In this document: one piece after another, positions 17,402 through 26,264 of the stretch | How the letters are laid out: the number at the start of each line of letters is the position of its first letter | Numbering within the stretch: position 1 is the stretch's first letter | NCBI GenBank assembly: GCA_041392805.1 | Contig: JAWKLJ010000001.1 | Coordinates: 2,046,001-2,110,000, forward strand | Direction of reading: 5' to 3' | Origin: Saprospiraceae bacterium | Lineage (GTDB): Bacteria; Bacteroidota; Bacteroidia; Chitinophagales; Saprospiraceae | Length of the DNA: 64,000 nucleotides | The notes under the pieces: generated by a model | Database searches by the model: none | The model's input: the letters and a program-made list of their open reading frames with translations, nothing else | What the model was told of the DNA's origin: nothing | Program-made: the position numbers and the translations under genes

Positions 17402-17468
17402 TCAGCTTCAGGGGGTGATTTTGAATCACCCCCTGAAGCCCGCTATGCTAAACCTAGTGCCGGAGACA

Positions 17469-20400
17469 TTAGTGCCCAATCTTGACCACTCTCCTACCCC
17501 ATCGCTGCCCATCCTGCTGGATGCTCAACCAATAGGTACCCCCAGGCAAGCCATTCCAGTCCAGGTCAAAAGTTTGCAAGCCAGTACTACCCGGTTTTTG
17601 CAATTGCTTAAGCTGTCGGCCTAAGCCATCATAAAGGCTGAATTCAACCGAGCCGCTTGTTGGCAACTCTAGCTCCACCCTGATTTGATCTCGAAAGGGA
17701 TTCGGATACACTTTCACCCTTGAATCTACCGTATTCAGCTCACCAATGTCCGTCAAATTACGGCTTCCGGTGCCAAACCATACGCCCCAGCGAGCCTCAT
17801 TAGGTGCTTGAAGGAAAACAGTCGCATTCCCGTTCGCATTGATTTTATCAGCAGCAAGGTTTATCTTGGCGATGATCCTTTCAGAAGAATTACTCGGTAC
17901 CCCATCAAAGATCAATTGCTTATCATCCACAGCGTAATTGGGGAAGCCAAGGTTGAGGTTATTCCAGAAAGTACCTAGTTCTCCTTTCTGCGTATCCGCT
18001 CCCCTGATAAAATAATCCTCATTTTCTTCATCCAACCAATCAAAAGCAATGATAAAGGGAGAGTTTTTAGAGAAGCTAGGATTGCCGACACTGGTATTGT
18101 CAGGTAGGCCTGTGAATAACTTCGAAATATACCCATCTCCAAAATTATTGCTGGCATGGTTCCATACCCGTATAAACCCGATATCCCAAAAAGGAATACT
18201 ACCATTGAGGGTATTGATTTTGCTTAGTGCATCATACATCACATATTCGCCGCTAAAATCCCATTCCAAAATATCCGCATAATCCACATTCCCGGCATTC
18301 ACGCCTTGTGCTGTAGAAGGATTATACAATTCAAAATCCTGCCCATTGCCCGTTTCCAAATTAAAGATCCAGAGGCGATTATCCAAGTCATCCGTGGTGG
18401 CGGCCAAGCGACGGCCATCCTTAGAAATGACAGCATTGCGCCAAATACCATTGGTCGTCAATGTATTTAGCGAAGCATTTTCTGTTGCCCAATTGATCTC
18501 CACCGCCTGAATGTTTTGCTCCCCATCTACAAAAACGATAATAGAGCCATCATCGGTAACGCTGGGTTTGCTGAGAATACCTGTTTCTATCAGTGGATTC
18601 GCAATATAACTTCCATTGGGTGCGACAATCCGCAGGGCTTGCTTGTCGCCATCCGCAAAAACAATGAAATCATCACCCGGATTAACCTGCACATCCTCTT
18701 GTTCATTCCCAGAGCCTTGGTTGCCAATGATCCCTACTTGATTAAAGGCATTGGCCGCCGCATTTACGACGGTTTGATTGTATTTCACAGCAGCCGATTG
18801 TAGGATAGCTAAGCGCAAATCAACAAATTGAGAAAAACGCGTCAGGTAGTTGACCAAGGCATGGTAATAGACCTGCTCAGCCACCTCTTTTCCCACCTGG
18901 GAGGCAAAAAGAAAAAAAGCTTTGTTGGGAATGCCACTATTGACATGTACACCACCATTGTCGCCGTCTTCTGTTTCCGGCAAATTGACATACTCGTTCA
19001 TATGGGCTGGCTGCCAGCCTCTGGATCCAAAACCATTACCCCCATTATGAGGATCGGAAAGGTCTCTCAAGGCACCTGAAGGAAAGACATTGGTCCGCAC
19101 CACATCTTCTCCCATTTTCCAATCTTCCCGATCGATCATCGCGCCAAAAATATCGGCAAAGGATTCATTGAGTGCACCAGATTGGCTTTGATACTCTAAA
19201 TTGGCAGTCGTTTGCACCACACCGTGGGACATCTCATGCCCGGCCACATCCAAAGCACCGGCCAAAGGGGTAAAGGCATTTTTACCATTACCATAAAACA
19301 TGGCCGATCCACTCCAAAAGGCATTATCAAAACCACCTCCATCTTCATCCGTTACATTGATAATAGAAATGATCGTCCCGCCTTGGCCATTGATCGACTT
19401 TCGGCTAAATGTATTCCAGAAGTATTCGTAGGCCACCCCTGCATTATAGTGTGCTGATACTTCGCCCGGCGCCCAATCATTGTTGGTTTGGGACGCAATA
19501 TGGGCTACCTCAAAGTTGTCGTTATTAATGGGCGTTTGATTTTGGGCATCAATCGTCCAAATCGCGCCTGCCGGATCATCTGGAAGATTAGAGCCATTGG
19601 CGTTAAACATCGGCCGGGAGGCATCTATCATGTAGTAGACATTATTCACAATATAAGAATGCACGGTATGAGAAATACCCCTCAAGCCCGGCTTGCTGGC
19701 CGTTGCACGCCCGTCGGGAGGCAAAATGGGTCCACCAGGCTCATTATCTGTATGAAGGTGGTGGGCAGCCTTGCAAAGTGTATTATAATCGACAAGAATG
19801 TTTCCTGTATGTGCATCTACAAAATAGACTCTTTTGTGGTAAATATTGGGCACCAAGGTCACCTGCCAGGCCAGTCGTTCACCGTCTTCCTTTCCATCTT
19901 TATGGTATATGACCAGGTCGGTCTCAACTGGTTTTAGTTGTAGCATGTGCTGCAAGGATTCCGACATGTCGGTGATTTTAGTCAACTTACTGATGTCCGC
20001 TTTGGCCGTTTGGATGGCCTGGTTTTCACTAATGGTTGGCACGACACTGGAGATAAGCGGTGTAGGGAAATAACGTCCCATTGTGAAATCCACCTGGCCA
20101 TCTTTTAGCTGTACCGCAATTTCACCACCATATACCTTTACACCTGCAAAATATTGCTGCAAGCGCAAATATTCATAAGCAGCCTCGTCTGTGGAAGTTT
20201 GAATGACCTTAAAAGTTGCATTCGCATCTTTTATCTGCATATATTTTTCCATTGCATGTAGGTGCCGATAGACCTTGTTGATGCTCGTCCCTTCCAAAGG
20301 GGTTGGATCGGCAGTACCCCAGATGGCGATAGGGCCTGACGAATGCTCGGCATATTGCAATTTGACCCCGGCGGCTTGCTTTTCCGGTTTAAGCGGCATA

Positions 20401-20603
20401 GGAAGCGATTGGAAATTGGCGGTAATTCCTCCAAACGGACGAGTAACGACAGGGATCGCCGGTTGTAAGGGGCGAACCTGAAAGTCTCCGAGCTGATGAG
20501 GAGGGCCTTGGTTTTTTTCAAATTGGCTTAAATGAGGTTTAAATTGGCCAAACCCAAGGACGGTGGCCATCATTAAACCCAATAAAATGGTAAACTTTTG
20601 CAT
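17469..20603 (-). CDS. M4 (thermolysin-like) metalloprotease, T9SS cargo
   Basis: About 1044 residues from the ATG at 20603; an ATG at 20612 is also possible, adding MFF. Order: signal peptide ending GFGQ; FTP/PepSY propeptide (about 90-270); M4 catalytic domain (about 310-640) with zinc motif H-E-M-S-H (H459, E460, H463 in the 20612 numbering), third ligand E483 in ALNESFAD, and GVHVNSGIPNKAFF with the transition-state His; then a 250-residue beta-propeller-like segment (DDGSIIVFVDG, SKDGRRLAATTDD patterns) and a T9SS sorting domain beginning VKVYPNPFRDQI and ending RVVKIGH. It is a secreted protease made as a zymogen. The propeller between catalytic and sorting domains is longer than in thermolysin. 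Confidence 0.92.
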   Translation of the reverse strand: MQKFTILLGLMMATVLGFGQFKPHLSQFEKNQGPPHQLGDFQVRPLQPAIPVVTRPFGGITANFQSLPMPLKPEKQAAGVKLQYAEHSSGPIAIWGTADPTPLEGTSINKVYRHLHAMEKYMQIKDANATFKVIQTSTDEAAYEYLRLQQYFAGVKVYGGEIAVQLKDGQVDFTMGRYFPTPLISSVVPTISENQAIQTAKADISKLTKITDMSESLQHMLQLKPVETDLVIYHKDGKEDGERLAWQVTLVPNIYHKRVYFVDAHTGNILVDYNTLCKAAHHLHTDNEPGGPILPPDGRATASKPGLRGISHTVHSYIVNNVYYMIDASRPMFNANGSNLPDDPAGAIWTIDAQNQTPINNDNFEVAHIASQTNNDWAPGEVSAHYNAGVAYEYFWNTFSRKSINGQGGTIISIINVTDEDGGGFDNAFWSGSAMFYGNGKNAFTPLAGALDVAGHEMSHGVVQTTANLEYQSQSGALNESFADIFGAMIDREDWKMGEDVVRTNVFPSGALRDLSDPHNGGNGFGSRGWQPAHMNEYVNLPETEDGDNGGVHVNSGIPNKAFFLFASQVGKEVAEQVYYHALVNYLTRFSQFVDLRLAILQSAAVKYNQTVVNAAANAFNQVGIIGNQGSGNEQEDVQVNPGDDFIVFADGDKQALRIVAPNGSYIANPLIETGILSKPSVTDDGSIIVFVDGEQNIQAVEINWATENASLNTLTTNGIWRNAVISKDGRRLAATTDDLDNRLWIFNLETGNGQDFELYNPSTAQGVNAGNVDYADILEWDFSGEYVMYDALSKINTLNGSIPFWDIGFIRVWNHASNNFGDGYISKLFTGLPDNTSVGNPSFSKNSPFIIAFDWLDEENEDYFIRGADTQKGELGTFWNNLNLGFPNYAVDDKQLIFDGVPSNSSERIIAKINLAADKINANGNATVFLQAPNEARWGVWFGTGSRNLTDIGELNTVDSRVKVYPNPFRDQIRVELELPTSGSVEFSLYDGLGRQLKQLQKPGSTGLQTFDLDWNGLPGGTYWLSIQQDGQRWGRRVVKIGH

Positions 20604-20630
20604 AAAGAACAAATTTGGGTTGAAAATGAG

Positions 20631-20764
20631 TTAGTAGTTTGACGGAAATAAATGATACCGCTTTTTTCAAAGATTTGCGAATATTTTCACACAACTTCTT
20701 TTCTGTCAGTTGCTTTGAAAATTTTAGCTAATCAAAAGTTCTATCATTTATTTTTCTTCCGTCT
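20631..20764. repeat. Palindromic 135-bp repeat, copy A
   Basis: Starts TTAGTAGTTTGACGGAAAT and ends CATTTATTTTTCTTCCGTCT, so its ends are inverted repeats (GACGGAAATAAATGATA/TATCATTTATTTTTCTTCCGTC). The whole sequence is repeated in inverted orientation at 22668-22802 with high similarity. It abuts the stop codon of the lipoprotein gene at 20766. Confidence 0.75.
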
Positions 20765-20765
20765 A

Positions 20766-21200
20766 TTATTTCGTAGGCGGAGCTGCTGGGATCATTTTTT
20801 TGCAGGACTCATAAAAGGATTTCATGGCATCGTTAGCAGGATAATCCATCGCACCCCAACTCAGACGATACGTAGTATCTCCGCTCATCATCGAAACAAA
20901 ATGATAAAGATTTCCTGGGTGATCAAAATCCAGCTTGGCAAGTTGTGCCGTTTCCCACTGGCGGAAGAGGGCCTTGGCGTGCGTTTTTTTGACCCTATCC
21001 AAAGGTTCAAAGGTTCCGTTCAATCCATCCTTGCGAAAAAATTGGCCATTTTCAAGCAAGAGATAGGAGGTAAAAGCTCCAGCGAAGCCACCACCGCTCC
21101 CAAAATGCAATTGCTTAGGTGGCAAATCATCTAATTGGTAGGTTTTACAACTGGTTCCTATAAAAAGAAGAAAGGTTAATAAGGATAATATTCGAATCAT
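20766..21200 (-). CDS. Small lipoprotein of unknown function
   Basis: 144 residues starting at the ATG at 21200 (MIRILSLLTFLLFIGTSC), an SPII signal; a longer frame to 21278 adds 26 residues without signal character and is rejected. The mature part contains FGSGGGFAGAFTSYLLLENG followed by a DG-rich strand and ends with YESCKKMIPAAPPTK. The pattern of a glycine-rich strand plus TTYRLSWG suggests a small beta-rich envelope protein; no family was recognised with certainty. It lies between the inverted copies A and B of a palindromic repeat, with two other small genes. Confidence 0.7.
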   Translation of the reverse strand: MIRILSLLTFLLFIGTSCKTYQLDDLPPKQLHFGSGGGFAGAFTSYLLLENGQFFRKDGLNGTFEPLDRVKKTHAKALFRQWETAQLAKLDFDHPGNLYHFVSMMSGDTTYRLSWGAMDYPANDAMKSFYESCKKMIPAAPPTK

Positions 21201-21548
21201 ATGAATCAATTTCAATAATAAAAACTGGCAATAAATAGACTGAGGGTTAGTACATTGAGATAAGTAAGGGCTGGACAAAAGTTGGAAGGCGAAATGGAGA
21301 ATTGGGAAACCCTCACCTTAGAAATCCTGGAAACATTACCACTCCGAATTTCATCTTGTTTCCCTATCCAAGCTTTAACACTCAAATATAATTTAAATGG
21401 TTAAATCATGTAATTTCTTTTGCATTTTTCGTAAAATTAAGTTGGCGGTGAAAGATGACATTAGAATTAAGAAATAATTAAGCTTTTGATAACAAAAAAA
21501 ACTAATTCCACTTGCTATCTTGCAAGATTACTCGCTAAAATAGTTCTT
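21201..21548. other. Intergenic region between divergent small genes
   Basis: Contains a degenerate GGAA/TTCC hairpin repeat at about 21281-21368 (GTTGGAAGGCGAAATGGAGA to CATCTTGTTTCCC). The remainder is AT-rich and presumably holds promoters of both divergent genes, but no clear TTTG-N19-TAnnTTTG pair was found. Confidence 0.4.
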
Positions 21549-21992
21549 ATGAAGAAGTTACTAAGCCTTGGGGTTTGCTTTTTGTTGCTAAATATACTAA
21601 GACTCTCTGCACAAAGTCAAGATAATATGACGCCAAACGCCTCTTCCTTAGAAAAACTTGAAAAAGAGGCTCAACCCACTTCCTTGGACGAAGGAGAAAT
21701 AGCGCTTACCGACTCACAGCTTACTGACCATATCGACGATAATTGCCCAGATAAAACTAAATCTTCGCTCTATGCCCTTCTTCTACCGGAAGAAAAAACC
21801 AAGTGTGTGAATGTTTCTCCGGGTGAAAAAACAACAGAGAAAGAAGAAAAAAAGAATAAACCACTCGGCAAGGAAGAAGAAAAAACAATGCCCAAGTGTG
21901 AGTCCCCCAAACCTAAAGAAGAAGAAGTAAATAAAAAGAAAAAGAGTCCTAGTGCCAGGGTAAAGTTGGTGTCTTACCAACCACAATATTAA
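21549..21992 (+). CDS. Small secreted Glu/Lys-rich protein, unknown
   Basis: 147 residues from the ATG at 21549 (MKKLLSLGVCFLLLNILRL), with signal cleavage likely at LSAQ-SQD. An upstream in-frame ATG at 21486 would bury the signal peptide and is less likely. The mature part is low-complexity and charged, with repeated EEK/KEE/KKK runs and CVNVSPGEK, PKCESPKPK segments, four cysteines in all. No domain is recognisable. It may be a periplasmic or surface-exposed disordered protein. It converges on the Nudix gene with an 8-bp gap. Confidence 0.55.
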   Translation: MKKLLSLGVCFLLLNILRLSAQSQDNMTPNASSLEKLEKEAQPTSLDEGEIALTDSQLTDHIDDNCPDKTKSSLYALLLPEEKTKCVNVSPGEKTTEKEEKKNKPLGKEEEKTMPKCESPKPKEEEVNKKKKSPSARVKLVSYQPQY

Positions 21993-22000
21993 TTGCTTTT

Positions 22001-22435
22001 CTACTCATTTTTCCACTCTGAATAAAATCTGCCTTGCCTGTATTGCTGGAGGACATGGCGTACCGTTGGCGTCAAGTTAGGAGGGAGGGCATCCAAAGAA
22101 AACCATTTTACCGTTTTAAATTTCCACGGCTCTTTCGCCTGGAGTTTACCTTCCCATCTGTATGCTTTAAAATAAAGCGTTAAACGTTGTTCTACTGCAT
22201 TGTTTTTTTGTAGTACATGAACTAAAGTGAGGTCTTTCTTCTTTAGATTGATCCCCGCTTCTTCAAAGCTTTCCCGAATAAGCGTTTGTTTGGCATATTC
22301 TCCTTTTTCCATGTTGCCTCCTACTAAAGTGTAATTCCCTCCATTGGGTTTTGTTTGTTTTAGCAGCAAGATTTTGCCCCTATCATATAGTATCAATCTG
22401 ACTTTAATCCTTGTTCCTGATTCCATATTAAGCAT
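22001..22435 (-). CDS. Nudix hydrolase
   Basis: 144-residue Nudix-fold protein. The Nudix box begins GGNMEKGEYAKQTLIRE and continues SFEEAGI, satisfying Gx5Ex7REUxEExGU with a Ser in the U position. The family hydrolyses nucleoside diphosphates linked to another moiety, using a divalent metal held by the box glutamates. The N-terminus RIKVRLILYDRGKILLLKQ is the typical first strand pair. The substrate cannot be predicted. No operon partner; the neighbouring gene on this side is convergent. Confidence 0.85.
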   Translation of the reverse strand: MLNMESGTRIKVRLILYDRGKILLLKQTKPNGGNYTLVGGNMEKGEYAKQTLIRESFEEAGINLKKKDLTLVHVLQKNNAVEQRLTLYFKAYRWEGKLQAKEPWKFKTVKWFSLDALPPNLTPTVRHVLQQYRQGRFYSEWKNE

Positions 22436-22945
22436 AAAATCTTTTATTTTCTCGCCTTTGCTTATTAATATTGTAAGGTTTAATACCCCAAAAAAACTGT
22501 TTTTTTAAGGGGGGGTTCAACTAAAAGGGGCTAATGTCGTTAATTTTCTTTAATATTTTGCATCCTTTTAATATGTCTCGCGATTAGTGTGAGATTTCAC
22601 TTAGTGAGTGGTCTACTTCAAAAACTAAACAAAAAGCTGTATTTTTGCATTTGCCCCAATTAGGTAAGAGGCGGAAAAAAAATAAATGATACCACTTTTG
22701 ATTCGCTTAATTTTTCAAAGCAACTGACACAAAGGAAGTTGTGTGTAAATATTCGCGAATCTATGAGAAAAGTTTTAGCATTTATTTCCGTCAAACTACT
22801 TAGAGCATGTTTGATGATTCATTTGATATTAGTCAACGAGCAATTTGTCCTTTAAAAGTCCAAAAGAAATCCCCGATAACAACCATTTTGTATTGTTCTA
22901 CCCCTTTTAGCGTCAATTGAGCAGAAGTAAACCTTAATCGAATAT
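22436..22945. other. Intergenic region holding repeat copy B
   Basis: 510 bp without a gene. 22640-22647 (TATTTTTG) matches a -7 box but lacks a convincing -33 partner. Repeat copy B is at 22668-22802. A single GAGCATGTTTG end of the MITE-like family starts at 22803 without a matching second end. Confidence 0.5.
22668..22802. repeat. Palindromic 135-bp repeat, copy B (inverted)
   Basis: The reverse complement runs CTAAGTAGTTTGACGGAAAT to TTTTTTCCGCCT and follows copy A (20631-20764) along its whole length, including CACACAACTTC and GTCAGTTGCTTTGAAAA. With copy A it brackets a 1.9-kb block of three small genes in inverted orientation. Confidence 0.75.
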
Positions 22946-24037
22946 ATGCAGTATTACGAAAGTGTTTTAGCAACTATTGGTCATACCCCACTCATCAAAC
23001 TTAGTAGAATCGGTGCGTCTATCAATGCTAGCGTATTTGGTAAAGTCGAATGTTTTAATCCCGGCCAGTCCGCCAAAGACCGCATCGCCCTGCACATGGT
23101 TCAGGAGGCCGAAAAGAGAGGAGACCTAAAACCTGGTGCAACTCTTGTAGAAGCTACCTCAGGTAATACCGGCTATAGCTTGGCCATGATTGCCAGTCTA
23201 AAAGGCTATGACTGTGTACTGACGGTCACCAGCAAAGCTTCTCAGGAAAAACTTTCTCTGCTGCGATCTATGGGCGCTGAAGTAGTGGTCTGCCCCGCAG
23301 ATGTAGAACCAGAAGATCCCCGCTCTTATTATTCCAGGGCTTTACAACTCACCAAAGAAATTCCTGGTGCCTATTATATTGGACAAAACTACAACCTGGA
23401 TAATTCCGGAGCGCACTATGCCACTACTGGTCCCGAAATATGGGAACAAACCGGAGGAAAAATCACCCACTATGTCTGTTGTGCAGGAACGGGCGGAACC
23501 CTTTCCGGAACAGCCCGCTTTTTAAAGGAAAAAAATCCCAACATCAAGATTATTGCGGTTGACGCCTATGGTTCCGTTCTTTCTAAGTATTGGCAAACGG
23601 GCATTTTTGATAAATCGGAAATTTATCCTTACAAAATTGAGGGCCTCGGAAAAACCATTATCCCAGATAATGTCAATTTTGATATTATTGATGAATTCAT
23701 TCAGGTAACGGATCGCAATAGCGCCCTCCGCACCCGCGAACTAGCCCTAAAAGAAGGCTTAATGGTGGGTTATTCCTCTGGCGCCGCAATGGAATGTGTT
23801 TTCAAAATAAAAAGACAATTGCACCCAAATGACGTAGTAGTCGTCCTCTTCCCCGACCATGGCACTCGCTACTTAGGTAAAGTTTACAACGATGAATGGA
23901 TGAAACAACAAGGGTTTCTCAAAGAGGAAAACATGGAAGAATCTTCCAATAGCAGCTATCGAGCGCATTTTAAACGGATATATAATGTTTACAAACGGAA
24001 ATATACCCGCTATTTAAAGCAAACGTTGAAGATTTGA
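22946..24037 (+). CDS. Cystathionine beta-synthase-like PLP enzyme
   Basis: 363-residue fold-type II PLP enzyme of the cysteine synthase/cystathionine beta-synthase family. GHTPLIKL opens the domain, K44 in NPGQSAKDR binds PLP, EATSGNTG is the substrate-Ser/Thr loop, GTGGTLSG is the phosphate loop and YSSGAA the pyridine-nitrogen loop. The C-terminal PDHGTRYLGKVYNDEWM is typical of cystathionine beta-synthases rather than CysK. It should condense serine with homocysteine, or use a related thiol. A 35-residue basic tail follows without the regulatory CBS domains. The stop overlaps the next gene by 4 bp, so they are likely co-translated. Confidence 0.85.
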   Translation: MQYYESVLATIGHTPLIKLSRIGASINASVFGKVECFNPGQSAKDRIALHMVQEAEKRGDLKPGATLVEATSGNTGYSLAMIASLKGYDCVLTVTSKASQEKLSLLRSMGAEVVVCPADVEPEDPRSYYSRALQLTKEIPGAYYIGQNYNLDNSGAHYATTGPEIWEQTGGKITHYVCCAGTGGTLSGTARFLKEKNPNIKIIAVDAYGSVLSKYWQTGIFDKSEIYPYKIEGLGKTIIPDNVNFDIIDEFIQVTDRNSALRTRELALKEGLMVGYSSGAAMECVFKIKRQLHPNDVVVVLFPDHGTRYLGKVYNDEWMKQQGFLKEENMEESSNSSYRAHFKRIYNVYKRKYTRYLKQTLKI

Positions 24038-24921
24038 AAACACAGCTATCCGAGCGATGGCTAATCATTGGGGCCTTCGCTGTGATTTATATCATTTGGG
24101 GATCCACCTATCTGGTTAACTTCATGGCCATTCAAGCTATTCCGCCTTTCTTGATGAGTGGCACCCGCTTTTTAGCTGCCGGGGGCCTATTACTCCTCCT
24201 GTCAACCACCAAAAAACATCCCCCCATAACGCTAAGACAATACCGTAATGCGGTTTTAATGGGCTTCCTGTTTTTATCCGTCGGAGCCGGGTGCGTGGTA
24301 TGGGCAGAGCAATTCATTGATACCGGGAAAGTAGCCTTGCTCATTGCATTTGACCCCTTGCTGGTGCTTTTTATGATGTGGGCCATCCAGGGAAGCAGGC
24401 CAGGTCCTTGGAGTATTTTAGGAACCATTCTGGGCATTTTGGGTATGGGGCTTTTGGTTGGCCAGCCTCAATTTACGGCCAGCAAGGAGGCCGTGTGGGG
24501 CTTAATCGCCATTGGTGTCAGCATGGTCGCCTGGGCAATAGCTTCCATCTATGTCACCAAAATTGAGTTACCTCATTCCAAAAGGCAAGGTACGGCTATC
24601 CAAATGCTGGGTGGCGGCTTTTTTTTATTTGTATTTAGTGCTTTAAGCGGAGAATTTAAACAGTTTTCTTTCCAAAAACTGACCTGGCCGGCCAGCTTCT
24701 CTTGGCTTTACCTCGTTTTGTTTGGCTCTTTGCTGGCTTTTTCCGCCTTCAATTACCTGCTAACAAAAGTTTCTCCGGCCAAAGTAGCCACTTCCACCTT
24801 TGTCAATCCTATTGTTGCCCTGTTTTTGGGTTGGGCCTTCAATGAAGAACTACTTTCTATTCAAAGCCTCTTCGCAGCAGGCATTCTACTTTCAGGCGTC
24901 GTTTTTATAAACAGTCAATGA
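24034..24921 (+). CDS. EamA-family (DMT) inner-membrane transporter
   Basis: 295 residues with about ten hydrophobic helices in two EamA repeats. WGSTYLVNFMAIQAIPPFLM at residues about 22-41 is the characteristic first-repeat motif, and the C-terminal repeat ends NPIVALFLGWAFNEELL then AGILLSGVVFIN. Family members export amino acids or other small metabolites. The start is TTG in a TTGA overlap with the upstream stop codon; no better start precedes the first helix. Coupling with the cystathionine beta-synthase-like gene suggests export of a sulfur amino acid or by-product, which is inference. Confidence 0.85.
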   Translation: MKTQLSERWLIIGAFAVIYIIWGSTYLVNFMAIQAIPPFLMSGTRFLAAGGLLLLLSTTKKHPPITLRQYRNAVLMGFLFLSVGAGCVVWAEQFIDTGKVALLIAFDPLLVLFMMWAIQGSRPGPWSILGTILGILGMGLLVGQPQFTASKEAVWGLIAIGVSMVAWAIASIYVTKIELPHSKRQGTAIQMLGGGFFLFVFSALSGEFKQFSFQKLTWPASFSWLYLVLFGSLLAFSAFNYLLTKVSPAKVATSTFVNPIVALFLGWAFNEELLSIQSLFAAGILLSGVVFINSQ

Positions 24922-25020
24922 ATAAAAATGCCTATTTTTGCCCAACTTTTAACTAATTAGTGATATTTTAGGGTCATTATTTCATTCCCCCTCAAAATAT
25001 TACATTTTACATTGTAACCT

Positions 25021-25782
25021 ATGGGTGTTATTATATCCTTAATAAATCACAAAGGAGGCGTAGGAAAAACCACTAGTACCATTAATATTGGTGCAGGTCT
25101 TGCTGAATTGGGCAAATCTACCTTATTGATCGACTTGGACCCGCAAGCAAATTTGACCTTATCCCTGGGCCTACCCCGATCCCCCCACTCTATTTACGAG
25201 GCTTTGCGCGGAGAAGAACCCTTGACCCCCGTTAATGTCAAAGAACATTTGGATGTGGTGATTGCTACCCTGGATTTGTCAGGCGCCGAAATGGAATTGA
25301 TAAACGAAGCTGGCCGAGAATTCATTTTAAGGGAATTATTGGAACCTGTTCGCCTAAAATATGATTATATCCTTATTGATTGCCCACCTTCTTTGGGCCT
25401 GCTAACGCTCAATGCACTGACCAGTAGCGACATGGTCATCATTCCTTTACAGGCAGAGTTTTTGGCCATGCAGGGCTTGGCTAAAATTAAGCAGGTGATC
25501 CAAAAGGTGAAATTGAGGCTCAATAAGAAACTGGTCATTGGCGGCGTACTACCAACCATGTATGACAACCGGAAGGTCCTGAATCGCGATGTCGTTGATA
25601 CCATTAAAAAGTACTTCGGCGATTTGGTCTTTACAACTTATATCCGAGATAATGTCGCCCTGGCCGAGGCGCCGGCCCAACGCAAAGATATTTTTGCCTA
25701 TAATAAAAATAGCGCCGGAGCAGAAGATTACCTGGCCTTGTGCAGAGAAATTGAAAACCGAGTGGAAACTTTAGTTGTTTAA
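25021..25782 (+). CDS. parA: ParA/Soj-family partition ATPase
   Basis: 253-residue deviant Walker-A ATPase: HKGGVGKTTSTINIG (K11 and K16 as signature lysines), Walker A' IDLDPQANLTLSLGL and Walker B YDYILIDCPPSLG. Such proteins dimerise on DNA with ATP and position chromosomes, plasmids or protein cargos. The partner is not a classical ParB but the small downstream gene 17 bp later, which ends in a ribbon-helix-helix. No parS-like sites or replication gene are visible, so this may be an orphan ParA acting on cargo or an integrated partition module. The symbol indicates family only. Confidence 0.85.
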   Translation: MGVIISLINHKGGVGKTTSTINIGAGLAELGKSTLLIDLDPQANLTLSLGLPRSPHSIYEALRGEEPLTPVNVKEHLDVVIATLDLSGAEMELINEAGREFILRELLEPVRLKYDYILIDCPPSLGLLTLNALTSSDMVIIPLQAEFLAMQGLAKIKQVIQKVKLRLNKKLVIGGVLPTMYDNRKVLNRDVVDTIKKYFGDLVFTTYIRDNVALAEAPAQRKDIFAYNKNSAGAEDYLALCREIENRVETLVV

Positions 25783-25799
25783 TTATAAATCCTCTTTCA

Positions 25800-26258
25800 T
25801 TGGCTAAGAAAAAATTCACGGAAGGACTGGAAAGCTTGTTTGGAGAAACAGCCGGGACTCAGCAAATGAGAAGGGGAACCAATGCTTCAGATGCTGCTAA
25901 AGAAACAGATGGCAAAGGTCGCCATCCCGGAAAAGACTTTACAACTGACCTTCAATCTTTCCTCACCGAAGCCTTCGAAGATGCTTTTGAAGAGCAGCTA
26001 AGTCAACCCCTCAAAGAAAGGAAAAAGAAAAAACCTATCAAGGCACTCAGCGGCCTGGATGTCCTCATCCGCAATACCAGCGACCCCCAGCAACAAATCG
26101 AAATAGAAGAACTAGCCCCTCGAAGAATTACGCTCACCCTTGATGACCAACACCTCACCAAACTTCGGGAAATTGCCCGCAATAAAAAAACCTACCTCAA
26201 AGAAATGATTAAGGAGATTGTGGCAGAATATGTTGAACGCTATCCTGGCAAAAAATAA
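25800..26258 (+). CDS. ParA-partner-like protein with C-terminal ribbon-helix-helix
   Basis: 152 residues starting at a TTG (25800); no ATG precedes the conserved-looking part. The first 90 residues are charged and disordered (AKKKFTEGLESLFGE, then Lys/Glu stretches). The last 45, RRITLTLDDQHLTKLREIAR followed by a KEMIKEIVAEYVERY helix, look like an RHH DNA-binding domain. Many ParA-linked small proteins combine a basic ATPase-activating N-terminus with an RHH, so it probably acts as centromere-binding or cargo adaptor. It ends 6 bp from the convergent caspase gene. Confidence 0.65.
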   Translation: MAKKKFTEGLESLFGETAGTQQMRRGTNASDAAKETDGKGRHPGKDFTTDLQSFLTEAFEDAFEEQLSQPLKERKKKKPIKALSGLDVLIRNTSDPQQQIEIEELAPRRITLTLDDQHLTKLREIARNKKTYLKEMIKEIVAEYVERYPGKK

Positions 26259-26264
26259 TAACCT

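Noticed and set aside
20766..21278. Longer start for the small lipoprotein
   Set aside because: The extra 26 residues are polar and would place the lipobox signal internally.
22803..22820. Complete MITE copy beside repeat B
   Set aside because: Only one GAGCATGTTTG-like end is present; no inverted partner or target duplication could be found nearby.
25021..26258. Plasmid replication/partition origin
   Set aside because: No iterons, replication initiator or parS-like repeats are visible, and chromosomal-type genes lie on both sides.
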